A DNA stretch of 64,000 nucleotides from Cercis canadensis (lineage: Eukaryota; Streptophyta; Magnoliopsida; Fabales; Fabaceae), in NCBI GenBank assembly GCA_003255065.1, contig QAOA01004830.1:108774-172773 (forward strand), read 5' to 3'. Positions 22,692 through 34,600 of this stretch are shown here, piece after piece. Numbering within the stretch: the stretch's first letter is position 1; each line of letters starts with the position of its first letter. A program made the position numbers and the translations under genes. The notes under the pieces were generated by a model, which saw only the letters and a list, made by a program, of their open reading frames with translations, did not search any database and was not told the DNA's origin.

Positions 22692-24020
22692 CTTCTTTTC
22701 CTTGCCAATGTTGAGAACGATAAGCTCCACTAAGCCTTTAGTGTTCATGAGCACCCCGACTGTTAAGGATTCCCTCACTGGTATCATACATATCATGGCT
22801 GCCACAAAAGTGCCCAGAATCTTGCCTGCACTTGCCATGGATATAACCAGCACCAGAAGCCCCCACGCCTCTGCACTCTTCAACTTCGCCACATCCGTTT
22901 TCAACCCACTTGATGCAAAGTAGAGAGGAAGAAGCAAAATGGACACAAAGTCTTCAATCCTCTTTGTCACTTTCCCTGCAAATTCTCCTTTTGGTATCGT
23001 TAACCCAAAAACAAAAGCCCCAAAGATTGAATGTATCCCTATTAGGTCTGTCACCAACCCAGATAACATTGCCCCTGCCAGGGTTATGCATATATAGGCT
23101 TCGCCCATCATTTGGTGTTCCCGGGAACCCATTCGGGCGACCCGGTTCATCATGGGTCGGATCACAAATAGCATGAACACCACAAAGGCCACACCTGAAA
23201 AGAGAACCCAGATAGAAAGTAGGGGGCTTTTGTGTCCAGGACTTGCTAAAGCCACCGCAAGGGCAAGCAAAATCCATGCAACGACGTCGTTGAGGGCGGC
23301 AACTGTCATGGCTGTTTCGCCCATTTGGGTTGTTAAGAGCTTGAGCTCTGCTAGAATGCGTGCAAGGACAGGGAAGGCTGTGATGGAGAGAGAAACTCCC
23401 ATGAACACGAGGTGCTGAACGTAACCCACTTTGTGGTTTTCAAAGTGGATGACTTTCTGGAGGAGGAAACTCACTGCCACCCCAAAGATGAACGGCAAGG
23501 ATATTCCGGCGGCGGCGATGCTAAAAGCACGCTTGCCGCTCCGGCGAATGGAGCGCAAGTCCAGCTCAAGACCTACTAGAAATAGAAAGAATAGCAAACC
23601 AATGCTTGCTACTGATTCAAGTATTGGAGTGCTCCATGAAGGGAAAACTAGGTGCATGAAACTTTTGCTGCGCCCAAGAGCCGAGGGTCCTAGCACAATT
23701 CCACCCTGAGAATTGAGAAACAGATATAAATCAAAACTTAAACATCAAGAAAATTATTAATGACAAAATTAAAACAATTAAGAAGACTATATATTAATTA
23801 ATTAGTATATTATATATGATTTAATTCTACTTACAATAATCTCAGCAATAACTTTAGGTTGACGGAGGGGTTTGAGGAGAAAGGCGAGGAAGCGGCTCAC
23901 CAAGAGAACTAGGATGGTTTGAACTATCAATAATGGAAAAGCGTAGTTCATAGGATTATCACCCTGCCAGATTCCATCCGACGACGTTTTGATGGTGGTA
24001 ATGTTGATGGTCATGGTCAT
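22692..24020 (-). pseudogene. CHX20: CHX20-like cation/H+ antiporter, C-terminal half missing
   Basis: Exon 1 (24020-23835) and exon 2 (23705-22692) join in frame to 400 codons. They cover the whole membrane domain of a plant CPA2/CHX cation/proton exchanger, from WQGDNPMNYAFPLLIVQT through GGIVLGPSALGRS, SIGLLFFLFLVGLELDL, ITAFPVLARILAELKLL and the conserved ND in AALNDVVAW to GLVELIVLNIGKEKK. The remembered match is best to CHX20, which acts in endomembranes of guard cells. A normal donor (GTGAGT) follows KEKK, but the remaining hydrophobic segments and the roughly 380-residue cytosolic tail found in CHX proteins are absent downstream. The frame reads through the intron to a stop at 22608. 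It is therefore a truncated gene, or one whose 3' exons were lost. What remains shows no frameshift, so the loss may be recent. Confidence 0.82.
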
Positions 24021-24356
24021 GGTGAGTGGGGAATGTGATTTTAAATGAAAGCAACAACGATGGCTATATGGTAATGGCAGGGATAACTTAGTATCACAAG
24101 TGTTAAGAGAGAAGTAGGGTTCTTATAGCCGATGAGTGGAGAGGAAGGTGATCCTTGGTTCATCACTTATAACATTTGTATTAATATTTTATCTAGTGAA
24201 AATCATGAAATCTAAAGTGAACAAAAAAGTTGGAGAGTAAATTAAGAGGCATATATACTCCACTATATTAACCTCCTCCTTTTTCTATGATATAGCAGCA
24301 TCAAGGACAAAAATGGTGCACTCAAATTTGTTGGATTCGACTAATGCTAACTTCTA
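24021..24356. other. 5' flank of the CHX-like gene
   Basis: Promoter-side DNA of the minus-strand antiporter gene up to the left terminal repeat of the element starting at 24357. No gene seen. Confidence 0.5.
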
Positions 24357-25128
24357 GGGGGCGTTTGGTACAAATATTTTTTTTTAGTTCCTGGGAAACA
24401 TCATTCATAGAATTCTTGTTCTTGAGAATCGTTTTCCCAAGAATGTTATAATTTGTGTTTGGTTGATCATAAACATTCATAGGAATGTTGAATAATTATT
24501 CCTAAGAATCTTATAATTCATGTTTAGTTCAAATGCTACTTTTTTGGGAATCTTAGTTATTTTTTTAAAAATACCCCTATCTAAATTTAGATGAATAAAT
24601 AAATAAATTATTATTATATATTATTTTTATGGTGCAACCCATATAAAACAAGTAATATGAAAAGAAAAAAAATATATTTTTTATGCACAAAGTGACAAAT
24701 AAATATCTATGGCGTCAAATGGTTAAAATGATCATCAAAAGGAAGTTACTTCAAAGACCACTAGCCTGAGTGTCCGATAGCCCAAATTACAGTGAAATAT
24801 TTCATCACTTCACTTCATTGAAAATGGTTAAAAGGAAGCATTAAGGCATTGGCCAAAAATAGGCATAGCTTGCTATTTTTTATTTAAATATTCTCTTTCC
24901 ATATGCCCTCTAGCTTAAAATGATTTTCTATCTCTTTGCCAAGGTCTTGAAAGAGAGAAATGAAGAAGAAACCATGAACACAACGTTTAATAAATGTTGT
25001 GTAATGAATTATAAGAGTATGTGGCAAGTACAATGAATGAAAGAATCTCCTTATCGAAAATACATACAAAAACTACAAGGGGCTTATATTGGAAAACTTA
25101 ATCGTAATCTGTGGTTAGTCCTGTTCCC

Positions 25129-25405
25129 CTAAGCTGTCCTGCATTCAGGAGGGAGGCCCTGTGGAAATCGTTTTGTGTCAACACAGTAATTGTATATCAT
25201 GTAATTCTTCTGCACCCACTTAAGCCTCTCTTGGCCGGTAGAATCTGGCTCTTGTGAGAGCCATGCATTATTAGCTGAGGTAGAAGAGGCAGTGTTTGAA
25301 GCACAAGAAGATGCTCCAGAGGACCAAACACAAGCGTTGGCATTGAAATTTCTATAGGAAGCAGTGAAAGGAGCTTGGCTCCAATCTGTCTTAACAAGCC
25401 CACCT
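25129..25405 (-). pseudogene. XTH (xyloglucan endotransglucosylase/hydrolase) terminal exon, isolated
   Basis: The exon opens after an acceptor (GCAG) with [18 protein letters not shown] and ends LPPECRTA plus stop, giving about 91 residues. [26 protein letters not shown] and the YNYC motif identify the C-terminal XET domain of an XTH cell-wall enzyme, complete to its natural end. The catalytic exon with the DEIDFEFLG motif is missing upstream; the same strand instead shows protoporphyrinogen oxidase exons. The exon has no internal stop or frameshift. It cannot make an enzyme by itself. Confidence 0.85.
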
Positions 25406-25871
25406 CTGCTTCCTTGTATGAAATGAAATAGCATACATGTAACCTTGCAAGGAGAGAGAGAGATAAGCAAGGGCTAAAATTTATGAGAATTACATTCTTC
25501 CACCAAGGAGAGAAGCAACAGTAGGAACACAAGGTTCAACAAGCAAAAAAATATCTAAGTGATTACCAAATACAATTTCATAACCAACTCTACTGTAACT
25601 AGTTACGCTATGGAGTCCACCAAACTCCCTAAGATGTCACGAATTTCCTGATTTTACCAAGTGTCCCAAATTAGAAAGATATCTAGCCTGACACAGAAGC
25701 TAATAAGATCACAAGATGTAATATTCTAAAAGTACATTTAATTATCCCAAATCAATCAGATCTGGAAACCTTTCCCTCTTCAACCTACTTGATTAATCAT
25801 TTTGTATGCAACCAATAGTCATACTTAAAAGCATGAAATAAGTATTTGAAAACTTTAGGAGTATTACTCAC

Positions 25872-26322
25872 GGAAAGAGACTCAGGATCTCCTCCACTTG
25901 TACCCGCAACAAAGGGATCAATCAGATAATCCACAACCTTCAAATAATTTTCAAGAAAGGCTTTAGAAACTCCAATCGAAAGGAACCTGATGTTTGGCTA
26001 CGTTACAAAAAGGATATACTGTGCACCATAAGCATATAGATAATGACCAGAAAGATTACAAATTAGTCATTGTGATGCAATGCGATTGTCAGAGCATATC
26101 AGCAGAAACAATTTATTTCCTTTTCTGTATTTAACATGTGTTTTTAAAATTTACCATATGTACATATCTTTTAGCTTAGTTTTAGTCTTAGCATAGAAAG
26201 TTGACTTGAACTTTTATATAAACTCAGACACAGAACATGAATATACAATTCATTCTGATATCAAACTTGAGAGCAATGTTTACCTCTTTTCCAAAATGAT
26301 GCTGAAAGAACCCACCAACACT
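25872..26322 (-). pseudogene. Protoporphyrinogen oxidase (PPOX2-like) exon fragments
   Basis: Two exons survive with an intron between them. About 26322-26284 encodes SVGGFFQHHFGKE and 25937-25872 encodes [20 protein letters not shown] plus LS. Acceptor and donor sites are intact. Joined, they match the mid-protein segment of mitochondrial-type protoporphyrinogen oxidase (HEMG2/PPOX2), the flavoenzyme that makes protoporphyrin IX. The next expected exon (HAFP..WNLE region) and all upstream exons are absent. Retention of the intron means genomic DNA, not a retrocopy, was moved or left behind. Confidence 0.75.
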
Positions 26323-26442
26323 GCTAGAAAGAAAACAGCAAAAGGTGCAAAGTGTATCACTTAGTCATATAGTAACAGGAAAAAGAGAAACAGAACAAGA
26401 ATTTTAAGATTTGATATATGTAAGAAGGTCAGACTTTTTCAT

Positions 26443-26559
26443 CTCACATTTGATTTCCCATAAAGGGTGATGGCGACAACTGCCTCTGAAATGTGAGATT
26501 ATCTACAATCTGATGACCTAGACTAATAGCACCAAGAGCACCAACCAGACATAAAAGTG
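26443..26559 (-). other. Unidentified terminal-exon-like segment
   Basis: After an acceptor (TTAG) the minus strand reads LLCLVGALGAISLGHQIVDN and on to SPSPFMGNQM and a stop: one hydrophobic segment and a polar end. I do not recognise the protein. Another possible exon with a GTAAGT donor lies upstream near 27670-27840 but has no ATG. Confidence 0.3.
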
Positions 26560-28284
26560 CTAAGAAAACTTAGCAAAACTACTCTTCAATGATAAGCATG
26601 AGGCATGAACAAAAAAGGTAATTAATTATTTAAGAGTGAAAAGATGTCATCAGCTGCAGACTACAAAGCTCACATCTTCTATAGCTCTTTGAGGTCACTG
26701 CACAGCTAGAGAGTATTGATACACAGCAGCAACAAAGCAAAAGAATGACACTGTTTTTATCAAAAAAATTGGCTAAGAAAGCAGTATACTTATGCTGAGA
26801 GGAGGGATTGAAACACAGGGTACTTATGCCTATTGGGAAAAGTTGAAATCAGATTCGCACGCTAAATCAGGAAGTATAATGCTTGTCTAAAACATTTGGT
26901 TAGAACCACTAATAAATAGAACTAGTCCACCAAGACAATATGGGCACATAAACATGATCCTAACCAAAAGGCCATATGCACTGGAGCAAATGAAAACAAC
27001 TAGATTACCCACTCTCTTTGTCCCTCCTTACAAATACAAACATAAATAAATATCCATTTCTGCTTTGATCATTATCTATTGTGTTAGCAAATGGCAATAT
27101 AGAAAGACCTATATTTGATTAAATAAATGGACAAGTAGCAGACCGAAGAGATCAACACTCTTATTAACACTTTTAAGTTAGACATTTCTTTAAAAACATG
27201 ATTTATTTGAGATATTGAGAAAGCCATAATCCTCTGTTTAATAATTTACAAAGCAAAAGTAGAAAAGAAAACAAGAATGTTGCCTTCAATTTAATTTATA
27301 GAGAGCAATGAAACAAGATAGTTGGGGGAAAAATATTCTTGATGTAACCATTAAATTGCTATTATCCCTGGTGATCTAACAAACTCAGTTCCTAAAGAAC
27401 GTTTGGGAGAGCGAACCCTATTTACAAATAATCTCCCAAGGTGACACAACAGAAAGAGACCTAACAGCTCCATCATAGAAGTAATTTTACAAGTATCACC
27501 AAGGTGAGTGAAAAATTAAAATAAATTCGAATTCTCATCACAAATTCCCAATCGTGCAGTATAGTTGGAACTCGGAAGCTCAAACAGGGAAAATATCATA
27601 TCAAACACATTTGAGAAAGCAAAGAAGTCGGAGGAAGAGGGCAAAACAGGTGAGTTTCAGCGACTTACAGAGAGGATGCGAATGGCGAAACCACAGGTAG
27701 AGGCTCGGTGGTGTTCTGGAATACCAGCTTTGTGGCCTTCGAATCCCTCCTTCGTTTTCTGTGTGAGTGTCTCTTTCTCTCTATCTTCTCCGCTTTCTGC
27801 CTCTGCGATCCTCGCAAGCGCAGGAACCCGAAGGCTCACAGGAATTTCGGGGATGGGGACAAGGGCAAAAGAGAATTTTTACATTTTAACAAAGTTTCCC
27901 ATGTCATGGGAATCTAAGAATACCACCACCTCCCATAGGAATTATTTTGTAAAAAACTTGCCCAAAATCTGTTCCCAGAATTTCTATTTGCCCGGAAATC
28001 TTTTTTTAGAACCTTGTACCAAATGTGGGAGTCTTAGTTTCTCAAGTCATGATTCTCAAGAAACTGAAAAAAAATTCTTCGTACCAAATGCCCTAATATG
28101 AGTCTCGGCCTCTCACCCTTTTCCCCCAATTGCAATCCCTAATCTTGCCATCTTGGTCTGGCGCCGGTGAGTCTTGAGGCGGCCAGCGATCAACTTCAGG
28201 CATGCTTCAAGCTCCGGCGTCGGTGAGTCCCTCTTCTCTTTTTCTCTTGGTCTCTGTTTGCAAATCCATCTCTGTCGCACTGTG
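26560..28284. other. Non-coding interior of the element and start of the PKHD region
   Basis: Apart from the exon-like piece near 27670-27840 (minus strand, no ATG), I find no gene. 28016-28026 holds a second copy of the GTACCAAATG terminal motif, so the right end may be compound. Confidence 0.4.
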
Positions 28285-29334
28285 CAATTGGACTTCAGCG
28301 TTTCGATTTTCAGCTCGCTGTAGAGACACATGCCTCCGATCATGTTGGGGGCGTGGCTCGTGACGACAAGGTTAAAATCATGCGGGAGATTTTACTCGAA
28401 GTATCTGCTACACAGAGAGCGGAACACTGTATGCTTTTCCAGGACTATATTTTGTGTGTTTGTTTGTTTTTTTTTTTTCCCTCCTTATTAATTGATGATA
28501 GATTTTGATTTCTTTAGCTCTCCTCTTTATTCGTTTACTCAGAAAAAAGGGCTAGATGATGGAAAATATAGGTTTTCTTTTTTCTCTTTTTGGTAAGTGC
28601 TAATTGCATACCTTGTGTCCCAAGGTAGCTAAATTGAATAAATGTAAGAGTGTTGTAAATTTGTGTGACAGTTGGGGTTTTGTCAGTCCGAGGGTACTTG
28701 AAGTAAAATTCAATATTAACGGGCATAACTATAAAGGACATATATACTCTTATGACATTGAATTGCTGTTATATTGCTTAGAGTAAATATTTGTGTCATT
28801 GTTCAAAGGCATTCTGAAATGAAAATGTTTCTTCAAAAAAATTAAGGTGTTTCTGGGTTCTTTTTTATTTTTTTTCCCCACCTAGAATCTTGAGTATTTA
28901 ACATGGTGGCACTTGATGGTCTCTATTTCATGGTAGGGCGGGATGTGGTGGAGATAACACGTTTCAACAATAGCATGGAAGGAAAAAAAAGAAAGGAACA
29001 TAACTAAAGTTGTGAGGTTGGAATGGGAGAGAAAAAGGAGCTCATGTCGAGAATGAGAAGTTTTAAGAGAATTATTCCTGCATGCAGTGCTATAAAAATT
29101 TTCCATATTTTTTAATGATTTTAAACTGGAAGGTCGGAATGCTTCTGAGAAATTTGCTATATATGTAAATAACGCATCAGAAAGAAAAACTTGATTTTTT
29201 TTATTATAGTCTTACCCTTTACTTTTAGTTTTTTTTTAATATTTTCTTTTACATACTTTTATGATGGTTCTGATATTATTTGACAGGCGCTAATGCATAG
29301 AGAATACAGACAGAAGATAATACCAAATTATCAG
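28285..29334 (+). pseudogene. PKHD-type hydroxylase (At1g22950-like) pseudogene, 5' exons
   Basis: Exon 1 (28285-28428) encodes QLDFSVSIFSSL, then a TAG at 28321-28323 where homologues have Glu, then RHMPPIML. The frame then shifts before DDKVKIMREILLEVSATQRA. Exon 2 (29287-29334, AG before and GT after) encodes ALMHREYRQKIIPNYQ. Both match the N-terminal part of the plant PKHD-type hydroxylase At1g22950, a 2-oxoglutarate/Fe(II) oxygenase. The join between the exons is also out of phase by one base. The exon that should follow (PLHRELYTM... to CEMLL) is not found; the tandem-repeat array begins instead. Confidence 0.8.
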
Positions 29335-29579
29335 GTATATAGCATCCAAATGTTCAATTGTGTGCCTATTTGTCCTTTTTTTTTTTTTACTCCTCTTCTT
29401 TTTTGGCTGTTTTTGCTTGCTAAATTAATGTAGAATCTGAAAGAAGGATTTAAGAGAGAGAGAAACAGAGGGACAGAAAGGGAGGATACCAAATAATTAA
29501 AATGTAAATCAAATAAGAATAACAAACTTTCCTCGTGATTAAATTGATGAATATTTATAACAGCTACATGGGTTAAGAG

Positions 29580-29582
<3 letters not shown>

Positions 29583-29610
<28 letters not shown>

Positions 29611-29635
29611 NNNNNNNNNTTTTTTTTTTTTTTTT
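29583..29635. repeat. Poly-T tract with 9-N gap
   Basis: A T run is broken by nine Ns at 29611-29619. The gap size is likely nominal. Confidence 0.9.
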
Positions 29636-31258
29636 TGAATTTTCCTTAATCATTTGTGGTGAAACAAAAGTTTGATAAAATCTTGTGAAGGGAACAGTTC
29701 TTACATGAAGATTTTGAATACTTTGGTTGATATAGGTGCTAGGTGTCACTAATCTTTGGCATTCCTATTATAAAAGATAGGTACATTCCTATTATAAAAG
29801 ATAGGTACAATGATGCTGATTGAATTTTCAGTTCTTGTGTAAATCTCAAAAATTCCTTTAATTGATGTGAAAGTGGGATTGTAATGTATTGCTTGTCACT
29901 GGGTGCTATGTGTGGTTAATTGGTAGGCATTCTTATTATACTTGAGAGGTACAGTAATGCTAAGTGAATAGAATGTCCCTTAAAGAATTTGTGTATTTCA
30001 ATGGCAAATTTCATTTGAAAGTGGATTCGGAATATTTTGTTTGGTGCTAGGTACTGATCTGGATAATTCATAGGCATTCTTATTGAAAAGAAGTACAATG
30101 ATGCCAACTGAAATTTTGAGTCAACTGTGTAAATGTATAAAATGTACCTTAAATGAAAGTTTGTTTGTATTTTATTTGCAATTTTTATGTGAATGTTGAT
30201 TTGGAATATTTTGGTTAGCACTTGGTGCTTTGTGGATAATTGATGGGCATTTCTATTGCACTAGAGAGGTACAGTGATGTCAAGTGATTGGTACTTTGGT
30301 AGGCACATTCCTATTGTGCAAAGAAAGGTCCAATGGTGCAAGTGAATATTTGTGTCACGTATGTAAATGTGTGGAAAGTCCCTTCAAGGATGATTGTATT
30401 TCAGTGGGCATTTGATGGTGTATCCAAAAATTTTTGTTGGCACTAGTTACTGTTGTGAATAACTGGTAGTATAAAAAGAGGTACAAAGATGCCAAGAGTA
30501 AATTTAGAATATTTGGCACTTAGGTGCTATTATACAATAGAGGTACAATGATGCCAAGTGATTGGTTGGCATTCCTATTGTGCAATGGAGGTACAATGAT
30601 GCCAACTGATTGGTAGGCATTCCTATTGTACAAGAGAGTTATAATTATGCCAAGTGAAACTTTTGTTGCAGTTATAAATGTATAAAAAGTGCTTTCAGCA
30701 AATGTATGCCCTTCATGTGTTATTTTTTTTGTGAAGGGTAATTTGGAATTTTTTGGTTGGCAGTGCTTGAGTGTGGATATTTTGTAGGCATTGCAATTGT
30801 TCAAGAGGGGTACAATGATGTCAAGTGATTGGTACTTTGGTAGGCATTCCTATTGTACAACAGAGGTACAATGATGCCAAGTGAATTTTTGGTCCAATTT
30901 ATAAATATGTAAAAAGTCATTTGAACAAATGTGTGCCTTTTTGTGTTATTTTTATGTGAAAGCAAATTTGGAATGTTTTGGTTGGCAGTGGGTGGCTGAG
31001 TGTGGATATTTGGCAGGCATTCCTATTGTACTAGAGAGGTATAATGATGCCAAGTGATTGGTACTTTGGTAGGCACATTCCTATTGTGCAAGAGAGGTAC
31101 AATGGTGTAAGTGAATATTTGTGTCACGAGTGTAAATGTGTGGAAAGTCCCTTCAAGGATGATTGTATTTCAGTGGGGCATTTGATGGTGTATCCAGAAT
31201 ATTTTTGTTGGCACTAGTTACTGTTTGTGGATAACTGGTAGTATTAAAAAAGGTACAA

Positions 31259-31608
31259 TGATAGAAACCAGAAATTCACAATGTATATATTGATAGAACT
31301 AAGAAGAATTCTCAGAAAAACAGTGAATATAATCACTCACAGAGCCTAGGGCTCCTACAGAGATTACTCTACTAGAGAGAATCCTGTCCCACACAATAAT
31401 TGCTAATAACCAGAATACCTCCCCTCTGCTCACTTCCCTCCCTCATATCCGCTGCCTCTAACTAACTCATGCAGTTAGTTACATCTCAGTCCCTTTGCTT
31501 TTCCTCTTTCTCGAGTATACCCTCCACACTTTGGGCCTAACCAGTGGATCCCCTAACTGATCCACTGCCTCTCTAACCAACCCATCACTAGAGCCCACAA
31601 TCCTATCA
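31259..31608 (-). repeat. 3' LTR of the gypsy element
   Basis: 350 bp with TG...CA ends. A G-rich polypurine tract (GCAGGGGG on the minus strand, near 31612-31619) lies just inside. The last 130 bp of the pol frame runs into this LTR and stops at 31479. Confidence 0.95.
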
Positions 31609-34600
31609 ATACCCCCTGCAGGAAGAACAGCCTTGTCCTCAAGGCTAAAATAAGGAAATTGCTGCTTCATCACTATGTCATCCTCCCATGTTGAATCTTC
31701 AGCTGCTAACCCTTTCCACTGAATTAAATATTCTTTGGACAAACGACCAGCTTCCTTTTTGTCCCGCACTGCCCAAACTTTTTCAGGTTCTGTTGAATCT
31801 TCTACTGCCATGTCTTCGGGTAATTCTGGTGCAGCAGAAAATTGCCCCACAGCCTTCTTTAACAATGAAATATGGAAGACAGGATGAACCCTCGAAGTAG
31901 AAGGTAATTGAAGCTTATATGTCACCTCCCCAAACTTCTCTATGATCTGAAAAGGACCATAGTACCTAGGAGATAACTTAGAGTAAATTTTCTGTGATAA
32001 AGAAGACTGTCTATGAGGCCGGAGCTTAAGATAGACCCACTCTCCTACTGAAAATTCCATTTTCTTCCTTTTTTTATCTGCATAATATTTCATCTGTTCT
32101 TGTGCTTTGCTGAGATTAAATTTCAGTTGCTTCAATGCTTCATCTCTGTCCTTGAGATCCTTAGCCACAGCTTCTACCTTGGTTTCCCCATCCAAATACC
32201 TCACTATAGATGGAGGTTTACGACCATAAACCATTTCAAAAGGAGTAGATCCAGTCGATATATGGAATGTAGTATTATACCATAGCTCTGCCCAAGGTAA
32301 CCAATGAGACCACTTGCTGGGCTGTTCTGAGGCAAAACAGCGCAAATATGACTCCAAACACCTATTCACCACTTCAGTTTGCCCATCCGACTCTGGGTGA
32401 TAAGCTGTACTCATCTTAAGCAAGGTACCTTGCAGTTTAAAAAGCTCTCTCCAAAAGATAGTAATGAAAATGGGGTCTCTGTCACTTAGTATTGACAAAG
32501 GAATACCATGGAGCCTCACAACTTCATGCACAAAAATTGCAGCAATGCTTTTAGCTGAATAGGGGTGTCTAAGTAGGACAAAATGAGCATATTTAGATAA
32601 CCTATCCACTATCACCAAAATAGCATCATATCCTTTAGACTTAGGAAGTCCAATAATGAAATCCATTGAAATTTCCTCCCATACCTGATTAGGAATTGAT
32701 AAAGGCTGCAGCAGTCCACTTGGGAGTGTGGCTGCATATTTCATCTTTTGACAAACTGTACAAGCTTGAACAAACTCCATCACAGCCTTCTTCATTCCCC
32801 TCCAATACAAGTTTCCAGCCAGCCTTCTATAGGTTCGATTATAGCCTGAATGGCCCCCTGTGGCAGTAGTATGGAATTCTTCTAGCAAAATAGGAATGAG
32901 AGCGGATTTTGCAGAAATCACCGTTCTGTTTTTATGCAAGAGAACCCCTTTGTGAAGGCTAAAACCTGGTCTACTGTCTGCATTTTTTTTTAAGTCAGAA
33001 ATAATCTGTTGTAACTCGGGATCCATGTCTGCCTCCGATCTCAATTCTCCCCCCTGCCTCCAAACTGGACCCGAAACCAATACAGCCAATTCCCCTTCAA
33101 TTGGGAGCCTTGAAAGTGCATCTGCAGCTTTATTGTCTGGCCTTGGTTTGTATACCACCTCAAACTGAAACCCAAGCAGCTTAGCTAACCAATTCTGTTG
33201 ATCAGCAGAGACAACTCGCTGTTGCAATAGATCCTTTAGGCTTTTTTGATCTGAATACACTATAAACTCCCTCTCCATCAAATAGTGTCTCCAATGTAGG
33301 ATTGACAACACTACTGCCATTAACTCTTTTTCATAAATTGATTTGGAGAGATAATTACTAGACAGGGCCTTGCTGAAATAGGCTAAGGGCTTACCCTCTT
33401 GCATTAGAACTGCACCCAACCCAATACCCGAAGCATCACATTCCAAAGCAAATGGTTGTGAAAAATCAGGTAATGATAGGACTGGAGCAGTAGTGACTGC
33501 CTGCTTTAAAGCTTCAAACGCTTCTAGAGCTGCTGGCCCCCATTTAAAAGCCTCTTTTTTGGTGAGTTCAGTCAATGGTTTAGCTAATTTCCCATAACCT
33601 TGTATGAATTTTCTGTAGTATCCAGTCAAACCTAAGAATCCCCTAACACCCTTCACATTCCGAGGCACCGGCCAATCTATCACACTCTTTACCTTTGCTG
33701 GATCTACAGAAACTCGTTTGCTGGACAGGACATGCCCCAAGTACTCCACTTGCTGTTGGCCAAAGCTGCATTTTTTTTTTGTTCACCACAAATTGATTTT
33801 CCTTGAGCACCTGAAGAACCGTAGTGAGGTGCAGTAAATGAGTACTCCAATCTCCACTATATACTAGTATATCGTCAAAAAAGACCAGCACAAATCTCCG
33901 TAAGTATGGCTTGAAGATTTGATTCATTGCTGCCTGAAAGGTAGCCGGGGCATTCATCAGCCCAAACGGCATTACAAGAAACTCGTAATGTCCTTCATGG
34001 GTTCGAAAAGCAGTCTTGATCACATCTTCCTTTCTCATTCTAATTTGGTGGTATCCCGACTTCAAGTCTAACTTAGAAAAGAAACCAGCTCCATGTAATT
34101 CATCCATTAACTCCTCTACAATAGGAATAGGAAATTTATCCTGCACCGTCGCCTTATTGAGGGCTCTATAGTCGACACACATGCGCCAGGATGCATCCTT
34201 TTTCTTCACCAGAATTACTGGACTAGAGAAAGGGCTGGAGCTGTTTGCAATTATACCTTGTTGTAGCATCTCCTGGATCTGCCTTTCGATCTCATTCTTT
34301 TGATGATGAGGATATCGATAAGGTCTGACATTTATTGGCTCTGTACCCTCTTTCAAAACAATCGAATGAACTATATCTCGAGAAGGAGGCAGTCCTACCA
34401 TCTCTCGAAACACTTCAGGAAAAACCTCTAGCAAACTGGTCAGCTCCTGCTCTTGTTGTTGACCCAACATTGCTGTATGTTCCACCCTAGAGTCACCTTC
34501 AGCATTCCACAACATCCCCTCCAACATCCAGGTAGGATTCCCCATAGCTCCTAGAAGGGAGCCTGCACTCAATTCTGGATTGGTGCTGGACTTATGCTTT

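Larger units (their letters stand above)
24357..28092. mobile_element. Possible DNA transposon (PIF/Harbinger-like ends) carrying gene fragments
   Basis: The left end reads GGGGGCGTTTGGTACAAATA with a T-run; the reverse complement of the right end reads GGCATTTGGTACGAAGAATT with a T-run. CTA lies directly outside both ends (24354-24356 and 28093-28095), a possible 3 bp target duplication as in PIF/Harbinger elements. No partner repeat closes either end locally. Inside, on the minus strand, are exon pieces of unrelated genes: an XTH last exon, two protoporphyrinogen oxidase exons with their intron, and an unidentified exon. No transposase is seen. The alternative is two broken MITEs that flank this DNA by chance. 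Confidence 0.5.

Noticed and set aside
27565-28101. 178-residue plus-strand frame
   Set aside because: Overlaps the right end of the inverted-repeat element and is antisense to exon-like DNA; composition looks like chance.
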